In this document: piece after piece, positions 19,337 through 28,574 of the stretch
Numbering within the stretch: the stretch's first letter is position 1
How the letters are laid out: every line of letters begins with the position of its first letter
From: Clostridiales bacterium
GTDB lineage: Bacteria; Bacillota; Clostridia; Christensenellales; Pumilibacteraceae
Direction: 5' to 3'
DNA length: 64,000 nucleotides
Assembly: GCA_022508365.1 (NCBI GenBank)
Contig: JAFLVH010000001.1
Coordinates: 62,001 to 126,000 of the forward strand
Made by a program: the position numbers and the translations under genes
Notes under the pieces: generated by a model
What the model was told of the DNA's origin: nothing
The model's input: the letters and a program-made list of their open reading frames with translations, nothing else
Databases searched by the model: none

Positions 19337-22300
19337 TTACGCCGCAAGCGCGTAAGAAGCGTCGTCTTCCTCTTCGTCATCGTCCTCGTCCGGCTGCGGA
19401 TACCTGGGGTCCTCCTCGTCAAGGACGGTAAACTTTCCGTCCTCAATGGCAACCACCATGTACACATATCCGTTGTCGCCGAGATAGACCATCTCCACTA
19501 TTATGGCGTCGTCAACTGTGTTTTGCACCTTTGCGTAGGTGACGCTATGCTGAACGCCGCGTTCGTCCACGTATACGCCGCCGTTGAATCCGTCGAAGTA
19601 AAGCGAGGTGTAATTGTCGCCGTTGAACACGCCGGCGGCAAGATAATACAGATTGAAGTCCGCAAAGGATATGGTGTAGTCGGAAGCCTGTGTGCCGGTT
19701 CCGCTTCTATACAGTCTGAACACCGAAATAATAACGGCGTTGTTGTTGGAATCGATGATGTAGAACACAAAGAAGTTTTCCTGGGATATGTTATAGTATA
19801 CGGAATATCCGGACAGCATTGTGTCGCCGCTTTCGTCTTCCACCTCGCCGGTAATCAGGTATGCAATGCCGTATCCGGTGAATCTGACTTCTTGTATTTC
19901 TTTGCCGTCGCCGAATATGTCGCCGCTTCCGTCCGTGCATGCAAACACGCCGTAGCTGGGCGCCGTGACGGTGCCGTCAAGAAGGACCAGCCTGTATTGA
20001 CCGGAAACAGAAACGTAGGCGAAATAATAGGTATAGCCGTATGTAGAATCCCTAAACGTGATAACTCCGGTACCCTCATCACGTGTTACAGTTCCGTACA
20101 TCGTTCCGGTCGCAGTCATCAACTGAGCGGAATATCCGTCGCTGATCAACGCTGCCGCGTAACCGGATGCCGTGGGGGAAGTGTAAACATAAGCGGCAAC
20201 CTCGTACATCTTGACGATAAACGCCGGCAAGCGTTTTACGGCGTCGTTGCCGATTGCAAACAGGAAGCGCACCTCGTCTTCCTCGCCCTCATTGGCTATA
20301 AAGCAGAACTCTCTGTAATCCGTATTTGTGGTGCGGTAGTACTCGCCTGTTATAGTCTCGTCGTCCACAATATATTCGGCTTTGGCAAACTTAAATTTCT
20401 TCTTTATCGGACTGCCGTTGGGATTAACGCCTACGACAACGTCTTTCGACTGATAATTCTCGGCATAGAGGATCATCATGTTGTCGCTGTTGTCTATTTG
20501 CACCCAAGTGCCTGCCTCGCTGCCGACCTCGCTAAACGATTCTACATTGCCGTCGCCGTCGAATTTAAGCCTAAAGGTAAAGTAGCCTGTCTCCTCCTCC
20601 CCGTCTACAGTAGTGTAAGAGAGAACAAACAAGTCCTCGGACACGGTGTAGCTACCGGAATAAACCACGCCTTCCTCGTCGGTGTATGTGGCAACCACGT
20701 TTTCGGGATCTTCCCTGTTAAGCGCAAGCGTGCCCACGCCGGCGGTCGTGACAGACGTATTGATGCCGTCACCGATATTGATTTTTCCGTTCTCTTTGTC
20801 GGTAGGAGCCGCGGCGATTGTAAATGTGAAGTCGCCGTAAATGCTGAGCAATCTCGCGTTGTAGTAGGAAGCGCAGCTGAACTCGGAATAGGAATACACG
20901 CCGGAGCTAAAAGCAACCGTTCCCATCGAATAGTACACAATAGACGCCGATGTCGCGCTGTATTGGATATAGCCGACAATGGCGTAGTTGTCCTCGAGCA
21001 GCGCCACCGCAAACAAGTATTCCGCATTTAGCGTTATGTATTGACCGAGCATGCGCTTAAACGACATAACGCCATCTTGTTCAACGCCGACAAACCTTAT
21101 GGTTTCCGTAACCTCCTCGTCACCGCTGCCATTTATAACGCTGAACGTGACGAATATTATGTTGTCATTCATCTGAGCAAAGGTGTAGCTGATCGCCTCG
21201 CCTTCCTCGGGCGTTGCCGTGCCGTAGCCGTCAAGCGTGTACGTTACTTCGTCCACAGTGATTGTGTATCCGGCTAATCCGTCGTTAACAGATACGGCGG
21301 AGAAGCACGGCAGCGACGACCCGTCGCTGAGATAGCCAGTGGCCTCGATAAATTTGAACTGTCTGAAGTTATCTATCGTAAGCCGTGTTCCGTATGCTAA
21401 ATAAAAGATGTAGAAAACTGTGTCCGCAGCTTCCTCAAACGACTCGTCTGCGATAAACTCGTAAACATCGTTGCCGTCTTTGTCGGTGCCCACCTTGCTG
21501 TAGGTGCCGCCGAACATGGTGATCATTTTCAAATCGTATTCGTAAATACCGAGGAAGGAATCGGCAACGGGCATGTTGAACGCAAACTTGGCGCTTGTCT
21601 CGTCAATCAACCTCAATCTGTAATACATATTATAATTGCCGAGACCCATAATGGGACGGGACTCGTAAGCTCCGCTCAGCGTTTTGAACACCAAAATATC
21701 CTCGTCGTCAACCGTCTCCGTGTCAAGGAAGAACACGTATTCGCCACCGCTTGTGTAGACGTGAAGCTCGCCGAGGTACAGGTCAACGTTGTATTTGCCC
21801 GTCACGGTCTGCTTTTGATTTTGGCTGTTGATAAAGGTGTATTTTGCGCTTTCGGCGTATACACCGTAACCGTCAAGCTCAATCTTGGCGGTGGTATCCG
21901 CATTCTTGTAAGCGTCCCAATCGTCAACCGACGTAGCGGGCTTTGCGTACAGCGTGCCCTCCATGCCGTCGTTAACGGCATATACATAGTATATAGGGTT
22001 AGCCACGCTGCCGTAGTTGACGCTGCTCTTTATAAAATCCATGTACGTTGTTCTGACGTAGCCGTTTTTGTAAAGGGAGATGCAGCCGTGCTTAACGTCG
22101 GAATTGCCCTCGCTTTCATATACGTAATAGTAGCCCGAGGTTACGACGCCGGTTAAGGAGCTGCTCGACATTGTAATGGAGGTGAATCCGCGGTTAACCG
22201 TAGTAACAATGCCGTAGCCGTTCAATATCATATACGAATTTCCGTCCAGCTTGTTGCTTTGGGTAAGCTGATAGCGCACGCCGTACATGCTGTCGTCGCG

Positions 22301-23821
22301 GATCTCGAACACCGGCACAACGTCGCCGTCATCGGTTTCGCGTGCGGCCAGTCTGAAGTGGAAAGTAAAATCGTTGTCGCCGACAAACATCAAGGAGTCG
22401 CCGTCGTGGTCGTACGAGAGCGTGCCGTTTTTAACAGCGCCTTTGGCGTCGGTATAAACAAGATCGCCGTCGGATTTTACCACAAGCTGGGCGACGTCGC
22501 TTATCTCGTTTTTGATGTTTACGTATTGATAGTTGTTGTCGTTTTCTTCCAGCACAGTGGTTATGCTGTTGAGCTTGTATGTAGTTGAATCCGCAAGATC
22601 GAGATAAATAAAAGTTTTGGAGTCAAGGTCCACAATGCCGCGGAGGAACACCGTATCACTGTCGTTCTTGAATGAAAACTCGTGAGTGGTCTCGTTGTAT
22701 GTGCCCTCTACCTCAAAGTAGGCTTCGCCGGTGAACGCACGGAACCGCTCAAGCAGCACCGTCTTAGCGCCGTTGGTTCCGTCCATAATGTAAATGAAGT
22801 CGGTGGAATCTCCGCTTGCGTCGACAAGCCCCTTGTTCCAAACCGCGTACAAAGTGGTTCTGGCTTCCACCTTAAAGTTCTGTCCGACAAAGTATTCGGC
22901 CTTGCCGTTTGCCGTCTTTGACCAACCGATAAAGCGGTAGCCCACCGCCGAGAATTTGCACTCGGGCACCGGAGAGTTCACCCCGTAACCCTGCGTGATA
23001 TCGGACATTTCACCACGCACGTCTTCGTTGGGCAGGTTGTGATTGAACACTATCGTTATATCTCTGAAGTTATAATATACGTCATATACGTTATCGGAAG
23101 CGCTGACAGTCAACGCAACGGTTGCCGCCTTGTCATCCTTGTCGTCATTGATTGTATAACCGGTATAACTTGAAACCGGAATCATATCGCCGACGTAACC
23201 CTCTCCGGTCTTGGCGGAGGGCTTGGAATACGAGTCGGCGCCGTACTCGGTCTGCTTGTATTCATTTACGGTATAGCCGACCTTGTACTTTGCGACAACG
23301 GTTATATTGGACGCAGGCATAACAGCGTCGCTCGACGCGGAAAGCTCCGCATTGCTGTAGTACCACGCCGCAAACTTAGAATCACCCGCCGCAGTGGGAA
23401 CGATGTCTGACACAAGGTCGTACAGTTTGCCGCCCGCACGCACACGTTTGGTTTGGACTTCCGCCGCAAGCGAGCCCGCACCGGCATCGAATGTTATGAT
23501 ATAGCGCGAGGAGAAAACGGCATAATACGTTTTGCTCTCGGCGGGCATTTTTGTGGGCAATTCCACGATGCTGCCGTCCGGCTCGTCGCTCCAGCCGTCG
23601 AATTCAAGGTTGGCCCTTGTAGGGTTCTCCTTGTCAAACACGATCTTGCTGCCCGCGGTGGCGGTAATGGTATGGTACGGCGCCGTGCCGTTCATAAACG
23701 TCAGCGTGTACTTAGCCTTACTTGTGCTGTTGCTTTTGCTGCATGCCGCCACAACCAACGAAAGCGCGGCTATCACAAGCGCAACAACAGTCAAATAGAT
23801 AAACTTACGTGCTCTTTTCAT
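19337..23821 (-). CDS. Very large lipoprotein with N-terminal InlB-type repeats
   Basis: The 1494-residue product starts with a lipoprotein signal peptide, lipobox VVAAC, lipidated Cys27. Residues of about 35-330 carry three InlB B-type repeat units (YTLTFMNGTAPYHTI..., YIITFDAGAGSLA..., FNHNLPNEDVRG...) with the usual GW and YAVF/YAVW ends. The remaining 1100 residues are a long series of beta-strand-rich Tyr/Asp/Gly units, for example GYGIVTTVNRGFTS, DGYGTATPEEGEAIS and DGYSAQLMTATGTMYG, at intervals of roughly 60-110 residues; each looks like a small beta-sheet repeat with a leading DGYG motif. I do not recognise a named family for this part. The C-terminus is acidic (PDEDDDEEEDD). No catalytic motif is seen. 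A perfect consensus promoter lies upstream, and the gene ends 159 bases before the protease gene, which has its own promoter. Confidence 0.8.
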   Translation of the reverse strand: MKRARKFIYLTVVALVIAALSLVVAACSKSNSTSKAKYTLTFMNGTAPYHTITATAGSKIVFDKENPTRANLEFDGWSDEPDGSIVELPTKMPAESKTYYAVFSSRYIITFDAGAGSLAAEVQTKRVRAGGKLYDLVSDIVPTAAGDSKFAAWYYSNAELSASSDAVMPASNITVVAKYKVGYTVNEYKQTEYGADSYSKPSAKTGEGYVGDMIPVSSYTGYTINDDKDDKAATVALTVSASDNVYDVYYNFRDITIVFNHNLPNEDVRGEMSDITQGYGVNSPVPECKFSAVGYRFIGWSKTANGKAEYFVGQNFKVEARTTLYAVWNKGLVDASGDSTDFIYIMDGTNGAKTVLLERFRAFTGEAYFEVEGTYNETTHEFSFKNDSDTVFLRGIVDLDSKTFIYLDLADSTTYKLNSITTVLEENDNNYQYVNIKNEISDVAQLVVKSDGDLVYTDAKGAVKNGTLSYDHDGDSLMFVGDNDFTFHFRLAARETDDGDVVPVFEIRDDSMYGVRYQLTQSNKLDGNSYMILNGYGIVTTVNRGFTSITMSSSSLTGVVTSGYYYVYESEGNSDVKHGCISLYKNGYVRTTYMDFIKSSVNYGSVANPIYYVYAVNDGMEGTLYAKPATSVDDWDAYKNADTTAKIELDGYGVYAESAKYTFINSQNQKQTVTGKYNVDLYLGELHVYTSGGEYVFFLDTETVDDEDILVFKTLSGAYESRPIMGLGNYNMYYRLRLIDETSAKFAFNMPVADSFLGIYEYDLKMITMFGGTYSKVGTDKDGNDVYEFIADESFEEAADTVFYIFYLAYGTRLTIDNFRQFKFIEATGYLSDGSSLPCFSAVSVNDGLAGYTITVDEVTYTLDGYGTATPEEGEAISYTFAQMNDNIIFVTFSVINGSGDEEVTETIRFVGVEQDGVMSFKRMLGQYITLNAEYLFAVALLEDNYAIVGYIQYSATSASIVYYSMGTVAFSSGVYSYSEFSCASYYNARLLSIYGDFTFTIAAAPTDKENGKINIGDGINTSVTTAGVGTLALNREDPENVVATYTDEEGVVYSGSYTVSEDLFVLSYTTVDGEEETGYFTFRLKFDGDGNVESFSEVGSEAGTWVQIDNSDNMMILYAENYQSKDVVVGVNPNGSPIKKKFKFAKAEYIVDDETITGEYYRTTNTDYREFCFIANEGEEDEVRFLFAIGNDAVKRLPAFIVKMYEVAAYVYTSPTASGYAAALISDGYSAQLMTATGTMYGTVTRDEGTGVITFRDSTYGYTYYFAYVSVSGQYRLVLLDGTVTAPSYGVFACTDGSGDIFGDGKEIQEVRFTGYGIAYLITGEVEDESGDTMLSGYSVYYNISQENFFVFYIIDSNNNAVIISVFRLYRSGTGTQASDYTISFADFNLYYLAAGVFNGDNYTSLYFDGFNGGVYVDERGVQHSVTYAKVQNTVDDAIIVEMVYLGDNGYVYMVVAIEDGKFTVLDEEDPRYPQPDEDDDEEEDDASYALAA

Positions 23822-23983
23822 ATTTACCTCTGTGACGGTGTCTGTATGCTTTGTTGAGTTACAATCCGACCCGCCGTTTCAGCGTTTTTCTACTGTTAAG
23901 ACATAAAACCGTCGGATTTTTTAAACAACAATATCGGCTTTGGCTGACACCGTTGTCCTAAAACCAATACCGACACTTTTTCT

Positions 23984-24012
23984 ATTATATAATTTCGGCG
24001 CGCGCTTGTCAA
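23984..24012 (-). promoter_or_regulatory. Consensus sigma-A promoter for the 1494-aa lipoprotein
   Basis: Minus-strand TTGACA (24012-24007), a 17-base spacer and TATAAT (23989-23984) match consensus exactly. The leader would be about 155 bases long; inside it AATCCGAC (about 23861-23868) can pair with GTCGGATT (about 23912-23919), giving a possible leader structure. Confidence 0.85.
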
Positions 24013-24080
24013 GCGTAAATACCTTTGCGCTCCCGAATTTTCCGAGAAAAATTTCCCTTCCGCCCCTTTTAAAGATAAAA

Positions 24081-24117
24081 TAAAAATCGCCGCACTGCTG
24101 TTAAGGCGACGATTTTA
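24081..24117 (-). terminator. Rho-independent terminator after the 569-aa lipoprotein gene
   Basis: On the minus strand AAAATCGTCGCC and GGCGATTTTTATTTT can form a stem with one small bulge and a 13-base loop, followed by a T-rich tract. It lies about 80 bases after the stop codon of the upstream lipoprotein gene and separates it from the next promoter. Confidence 0.65.
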
Positions 24118-24192
24118 GGCGGAGCCGATATGTCAATACGTGCCTCCGAACGACAATTTCTCAAAACGCTCGGGCAGGCTTAAGGTGTTGTA

Positions 24193-25902
24193 TTACAGCG
24201 CTACTCTGTAATATTTGATTGCCGTGCCGTCCTCGGTTGCTACGTTCACACTGCAGAACATATAGCTTTCTTTGCCGGCACGATTGAATGTGGCGTAATT
24301 GTTAAAAGTACTGCTAGTTGCGCCGGATATTACCTTTGTGCCGTCAAGGTTGTAAAAGTCGTACGTGTAAGCATTCTTGTCATACACTCTGATAAATACG
24401 TAATTGTTAACAGAGTAAATACTTATGTTTTCTTCGTCGGCGCCAAGCATGTTTGTGAGATTTGTCATGGTGCGGTCGGCGAGGTTAAACAAATAATACG
24501 CGCCACTTTCGTCCGTGGCAAGAGTATAGTTGCCGTACGCAGGAGATGCGTACAGGTAGTCGAAACCGAACTTTACCACACCGTCAAAGCCGATGATTCC
24601 AATCTTGTTGGAGAGTTTTACAAGAAACCCGTCTGTCAGCACTGACTGCATAGCGCTGCCGGCGTTACCGAGATAGGCTACAAGGTTGCCTTTGGCATTA
24701 ACAATGCTGAATTCGTTGGTGTTGAGTGTGGCGCACAGATAGTTTTTGCCGATTTTTGCCATAGGCATACCGTACGAGCTGTCTTGCGCGCTGAAACCGA
24801 TTTCACCGTTGACGTTTAAAATTACCGTGTCAAGGTACATATTGTTTTCCCAAGCAACGCCGTCTATCATGCGGTAAATTCGGGCGGCAACAAGGTCGTG
24901 CGCTTTAGTTGTTTTGTTGTACAAGCAGCCCGAGGCTGAGCGCAATACGTAATCCACCTTCAGCTCCTTGGCGCTGCCGGTCGCTATGTTAAAGCTATAC
25001 AGCTTAGACAAATACTTGTTGTCACCTTGTATGTAGTTGAATCCTTTTGCCGCCATTGCGTCAACGGGGGTAAGCGTGGAATAGACAAGATGCTTATTAA
25101 GGTAGATATAGGTTCCTATATTGACCGGTTTTTCAAAACGGGAGATCTCTTTGCCGTTTTTGTCCGTGAACACCATAGTGCGTCCATAGGTGCGCGCGTA
25201 CACGCCTTTCATGTAGGAATCCGGCTCATCTTCATCGATTTTAAACATGTCAAAGAGCGACTCGGCTGCGCCGGCTGTGAACAATTCGCCCTCTGCGGGA
25301 AGAGCGTTTTCCCGGGGAAGCTCGTCAAGCCCGACGGCGGACACAGTCCCGTCTTCAAACACTTCATGATATTCGATAGCCCCGTCAACTCTGACTACAA
25401 GATAGGTCTTTGTCTCGCCGTTCACGGTTGCGGTAGTCACATTGGACACATATACGTTATTGCCTTTGGCAATTTGGTCGCCCGCTATATCGTATAGAAT
25501 GTAGTCACTGTCCGCAGTCCTACCCAAGAAAGTTTTGTTATAGTTTGACGAAAGGCTGCTGAGATTATCACTTGCGCCAAACGTTCTGTCCTTATACAGC
25601 GAGTATCCGTAATATTTGCCGCTATCCTTCCTGATTACTACCAGACCGTCGCTGACGTAGCTTGTGCTGACGCTGTAAACGTCATCGCCGAAATCCTTTT
25701 CAGAAAAGGACGGGAGATTGTAACCGTTGGCGGTTTCCCTTAACTCGTCAAGATCGAAAATGTAGTTATCCCAAGAGACCTTAAATGTGCCTGCCTTGTA
25801 GGCTGTGTCGTCATTGTCGTTACAGGCCGCAAGCAACGCCACGGAGCTAAACACCATAGCAAGAGCGACTATAACAAACAAGAGTTTCTTTGCTGTTTTC
25901 AT
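24193..25902 (-). CDS. Lipoprotein of unknown function (beta-propeller-like)
   Basis: The start is taken at the internal ATG (25902) because it is preceded by a strong AGGAGGAAGA ribosome site and opens a classic lipoprotein signal peptide with lipobox LLAAC (Cys27); the 17 codons upstream would not make a signal peptide. The 569-residue product is made of repeated blades such as GKYYGYSLYKDRTFGASDN, DKNGKEISRFEKPVNIGTYI, GKNYLCATLNTNEFSIVNAKG and DESGAYYLFNLADRTMTNL, the spacing of which suggests a WG-repeat or beta-propeller fold. No catalytic motif is seen. It has its own promoter and terminator, so it is a single-gene unit upstream of the other surface genes. It is the last gene before the AT-rich island. 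Confidence 0.8.
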   Translation of the reverse strand: MKTAKKLLFVIVALAMVFSSVALLAACNDNDDTAYKAGTFKVSWDNYIFDLDELRETANGYNLPSFSEKDFGDDVYSVSTSYVSDGLVVIRKDSGKYYGYSLYKDRTFGASDNLSSLSSNYNKTFLGRTADSDYILYDIAGDQIAKGNNVYVSNVTTATVNGETKTYLVVRVDGAIEYHEVFEDGTVSAVGLDELPRENALPAEGELFTAGAAESLFDMFKIDEDEPDSYMKGVYARTYGRTMVFTDKNGKEISRFEKPVNIGTYIYLNKHLVYSTLTPVDAMAAKGFNYIQGDNKYLSKLYSFNIATGSAKELKVDYVLRSASGCLYNKTTKAHDLVAARIYRMIDGVAWENNMYLDTVILNVNGEIGFSAQDSSYGMPMAKIGKNYLCATLNTNEFSIVNAKGNLVAYLGNAGSAMQSVLTDGFLVKLSNKIGIIGFDGVVKFGFDYLYASPAYGNYTLATDESGAYYLFNLADRTMTNLTNMLGADEENISIYSVNNYVFIRVYDKNAYTYDFYNLDGTKVISGATSSTFNNYATFNRAGKESYMFCSVNVATEDGTAIKYYRVAL

Positions 25903-25943
25903 TTTCTTCCTCCTAAAGAATGTGACAAAAAATGCCGAAAATG

Positions 25944-25972
25944 ATTGTAACACTTTAAGTCTGTTATGTCAA
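25944..25972 (-). promoter_or_regulatory. Sigma-A promoter for the 569-aa lipoprotein
   Basis: Minus-strand TTGACA (25972-25967), 17-base spacer, TACAAT (25949-25944). The expected start of transcription lies about 35 bases before the ATG at 25902, which further supports that start codon over the longer reading. Confidence 0.8.
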
Positions 25973-25989
25973 TAAAAACAGAGCAATCG

Positions 25990-26412
25990 AAATTAGCGAG
26001 CTTGCGAGCGTCTTCATTAGTGCTAACGTCTTCATTTTTCATGCCGCGACAGCGGCGCTTCATTCACACCGAAAGCAATTTTCTGAATATTGCCTATTGC
26101 CGTTGATATTGATACAATCAACAATCTGCGAATTGTGCCCTTGTTGTCTTCGTCGCAATGCTTTTGCAAGCAATCAAATTTACTCCTTGAATAAAATTCG
26201 CCATTCATGTGCGTAGCACATTTCATATTCCGTCAGGAATATTTCATAGCGTAGTTATTTCACTCGCCGCAAGGCGAATTTCATTGTAAAACCCGAAACG
26301 GTTCGTTTCGGGTTTTACATGTCTTTAGTACCCAAAAAGGATGACCATTTTTTCCGTATTCGGGGGATTGTCCGCGAACTGCGCGGACCTTATTCGGCTT
26401 TGCCGAGCGGCT
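25990..26412. repeat. Array of small hairpins separated by a TTTCAT-type spacer (left edge of island)
   Basis: No convincing gene lies between 25973 and 26651. Instead short palindromes alternate with a recurring spacer ATTTCAT/TTCAT: TTAG-TG-CTAA near 26018, GCCGC-GACA-GCGGC (26043-26056), GTGC-GTA-GCAC (about 26209-26219), ATTCC-GTCA-GGAAT (26227-26240), TCGCC-GCAA-GGCGA (26264-26277) and a perfect 15-base stem with loop GTT (26286-26318). Spacers are clear at 26203-26208, 26220-26226, 26241-26247, 26258-26263 (TTTCAC) and 26278-26284. More hairpins (GTCCGCG/CGCGGAC near 26370-26388; CGGC-TTT-GCCG) follow without the spacer. A block at about 26065-26200 interrupts the array. The array marks the change from chromosomal to AT-rich sequence. 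Confidence 0.7.
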
Positions 26413-26651
26413 AACGAGTTCACGCCCAAAATTGCTTTAACGTTTATCAAAAATCCTAGTTATATTCTTTGCTAAAACTATGTCTTACTTCGTTACAGCG
26501 CACTTCACATTACCGATTTCCCCTCTGCCAATGCAAAAGCACACCTATAAATTGCGCACATTGTGGGGGCGGAACAAGCGAGGGGTAAATTGAACATTTT
26601 CAAAAAATAAAATGTACAGTTTTTTCGTTATAAAAAAACATACTGAAACTT

Positions 26652-27965
26652 TTATTTTCTATTTTGTGGTGTTCTATATGGCAACTCAGATGAAAGAACA
26701 TCTACACATCTTAACCAATACTTATCTGAATTTTTAAAATAGTTTTTAATACTCCTTTCAACATCCGCCATATTACTACAAGGGCCAATTACGACTTCTC
26801 GTATGGGCAGATGCCCCTCACACCAAATTTTTACTGTTTCATTATTATAGTTATATTTCGTGATTTTTTCATATATACGATCAAAAACTTCCTTTTGCTT
26901 AACACCTTGCGACAGAACAATCTGATTATCATTCATATAATAGCCATCTTCAGTCCCTCTGCCACAACAACACTTAAATTCACCGGTTCTTTCATTATCG
27001 ATATTAATTGCCCCCTCTATTGCAGAAGTACACAACAAACAACCATCTTGGCTTTCTTGTTGCTCACCACAAATAATAATATGCTTATTAAGAGTTTCTT
27101 TATTTCCATATATTTTTTCTAAACCATTGTCTGCTCGTATTTCATTAATAAGAGTATCATTTTTAACTTGAAATCGAATAAATGGTTTATCACCCTCTTT
27201 TTGTCTATCAAACCCGGGGCAAAGAATTATGTATGGAATTTTTAAATCGTTTTCTTTATTGTGTTTAAAATGCACACAATCTACAATATCACAATTGTCT
27301 ATAGTTTGGTTAATTATTATTCTCCACTCTTTTTCCTCTTTAAAACCATCATGTTTAATATATGGGATAAGCGCCGACGTAGTAATAGATTGAGTATGAT
27401 CATCATTTTTGCCCTCCAGCGCCTTCTTTAAAATTTGATATCCGCTATTTTTCTTATCATCTATTGCATATATAACTTGATAAGGGTTAATAGAAACATG
27501 TCGAATTTTACTTTTTTGATCAGTTGGTTCGGCTTGAGCCGTTGGTTCGGCTTGAGCCGTTGGTTTTATATAAAATAATTCGGAAGCATTAAACTCAAAA
27601 CCTATTGCGATTCCGCCGTAACTTGCATATCCACGCCACTGGCTTAAAGAATCTTTCTCCTCAGTAAAACATAACATATAGTATTCTTCATCATCAGAAT
27701 TTTCGGAACCGTTTAGTAGTCGTGATTTAATATCAGCACAAATTTTTTTACCCAGTTCTTGTTCTTCAGAATCGTTTGAGAATTTAATATTTGTAGCCCA
27801 CAACTCGTCGCTGTTTATTATTGCCCAAAAATCCGAAACAGTTCTGTATTGATAATACTTAATGGGCCGTTTAGATCCGCCCGCCCCATTAGTTGATCTT
27901 CTTTCAATTGTATAGCGTGCCGTTTGACTAGCCAATCTTCTAGCAATAATCTCATCCCTATTCAT
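26652..27965 (-). CDS. DUF2971 domain protein, third gene of the putative defence operon
   Basis: The 437-residue product shows the DUF2971 pattern: YQYR at residues 38-41, LWATNIKFSNDSEE at 55-68, CFTEEKDSLSQWRGYA at 99-114, GGIAIGFE at 117-124, an EKEWRI motif near 215-225, and a C-terminal IREVVIGP...SELPYR end. DUF2971 proteins are a poorly understood family frequently met in accessory and defence neighbourhoods; no activity is established that I can cite. Compared with the usual length of about 250-300 residues this one has extra sequence at about 290-370 with clustered cysteines (CLLC, CCCGRG), a possible metal site. Residues of about 135-150 are a PTAQAE tandem repeat. It begins 15 bases after the receiver-like gene with an AGGAGC ribosome site, so the three genes form one transcript. 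A role as effector is inferred from position. Confidence 0.8.
   Translation of the reverse strand: MNRDEIIARRLASQTARYTIERRSTNGAGGSKRPIKYYQYRTVSDFWAIINSDELWATNIKFSNDSEEQELGKKICADIKSRLLNGSENSDDEEYYMLCFTEEKDSLSQWRGYASYGGIAIGFEFNASELFYIKPTAQAEPTAQAEPTDQKSKIRHVSINPYQVIYAIDDKKNSGYQILKKALEGKNDDHTQSITTSALIPYIKHDGFKEEKEWRIIINQTIDNCDIVDCVHFKHNKENDLKIPYIILCPGFDRQKEGDKPFIRFQVKNDTLINEIRADNGLEKIYGNKETLNKHIIICGEQQESQDGCLLCTSAIEGAINIDNERTGEFKCCCGRGTEDGYYMNDNQIVLSQGVKQKEVFDRIYEKITKYNYNNETVKIWCEGHLPIREVVIGPCSNMADVERSIKNYFKNSDKYWLRCVDVLSSELPYRTPQNRK
27523..27565 (-). repeat. 18-bp tandem repeat inside the DUF2971 gene
   Basis: Two identical 18-base units (27523-27540 and 27541-27558, GTTGGTTCGGCTTGAGCC on the plus strand) and the start of a third encode PTAQAE repeats in a linker. 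In-frame unit gain or loss would only alter linker length. Confidence 0.85.
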
Positions 27966-27980
27966 AATATTCTTAAGCTC

Positions 27981-28574
27981 CTACTGTAATATTTTTCGAT
28001 ATAACGCATGATTATAGCTTTGGATTCCGTCAAACGAACGTCTTGAATAAACTTGAACATTCGTCAGGCCTGCGTCTTTCATTTCTCTATTCACATAGTT
28101 AACAATATTTAAAAAGTATTGTGTTGTATATAAGAAGACATTTATTACGTCTTTTACTCGTTTATATATATCAAGCGATAACAACTTTTTTTCTAAAAGA
28201 AATATATTCGATACATTTTCATCCTCTCTTAGCACAAGATCTATAAGTACCGAAACAGAATACGAATCATCTTGATTTCTAATGTTATTAATGTGACTAA
28301 TGATGGTGTCTACTGGATTTGAGTCGGCAACATGATCTTCAAAATCAACATATATAACTTCGGCAAGATTATTGAATATTGCGTCCAAAGTGTGACCGTG
28401 CAATTTCTTGTTTTGATTTGAACTATTCGTAATAATCGTAAAATCTACATCAAGTTTTTCTCCGGCAGTTCTTTTTAATTGATTTATGATATTCTTAATT
28501 CCACAATCCGTATCATTACCTATGTTCTGAACCATCCCCATAAAATCCTCAATAAATATTATTCGTTTATTCAT
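27981..28574 (-). CDS. Receiver-like (REC-fold) protein, second gene of the putative defence operon
   Basis: A 197-residue protein without a named match by eye. Its layout resembles a response-regulator receiver: first strand RIIFIED with Glu9-Asp10 as the acidic pocket, a later strand VSVLIDLVL with Asp112 in the place of the phosphorylated aspartate, and NVFLYTT with Thr150/151 in the place of the conserved Thr. The fifth strand (NVQVYSRRS) lacks the usual Lys. Extra sequence between strands 1 and 3 makes it about 70 residues longer than a normal receiver, and no DNA-binding output domain follows. It overlaps the end of the 2213-residue gene by 8 bases and has an excellent AAGGAGG ribosome site inside that gene, so it is probably made in step with it. 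I infer that it is a signalling partner of the kinase-like C-terminus of the large protein. Confidence 0.6.
   Translation of the reverse strand: MNKRIIFIEDFMGMVQNIGNDTDCGIKNIINQLKRTAGEKLDVDFTIITNSSNQNKKLHGHTLDAIFNNLAEVIYVDFEDHVADSNPVDTIISHINNIRNQDDSYSVSVLIDLVLREDENVSNIFLLEKKLLSLDIYKRVKDVINVFLYTTQYFLNIVNYVNREMKDAGLTNVQVYSRRSFDGIQSYNHALYRKILQ

Noticed and set aside
26032..26226. 64-residue frame on the minus strand between the hairpins
   Set aside because: It runs through several palindromes of the array, has no ribosome site that fits its start and no recognisable family; the block at 26065-26200 is best treated as part of the repeat element.
26286..26318. Perfect 15-base hairpin as a rho-independent terminator of the island operon
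   Set aside because: It is about 330 bases beyond the operon, lacks a T-tract on either side and fits the TTTCAT hairpin array instead.
25990..26320. CRISPR array
   Set aside because: The repeat is only 6-7 bases, intervals are 10-16 bases and the intervening sequences are palindromes; no cas genes are present.
26340..26360. GATGACC near the left edge as an attachment-site copy of the ssrA 3' end
   Set aside because: Only seven bases (GATGACC) plus a weak ATTT match the tmRNA end; that is expected by chance, so no att repeat is claimed.
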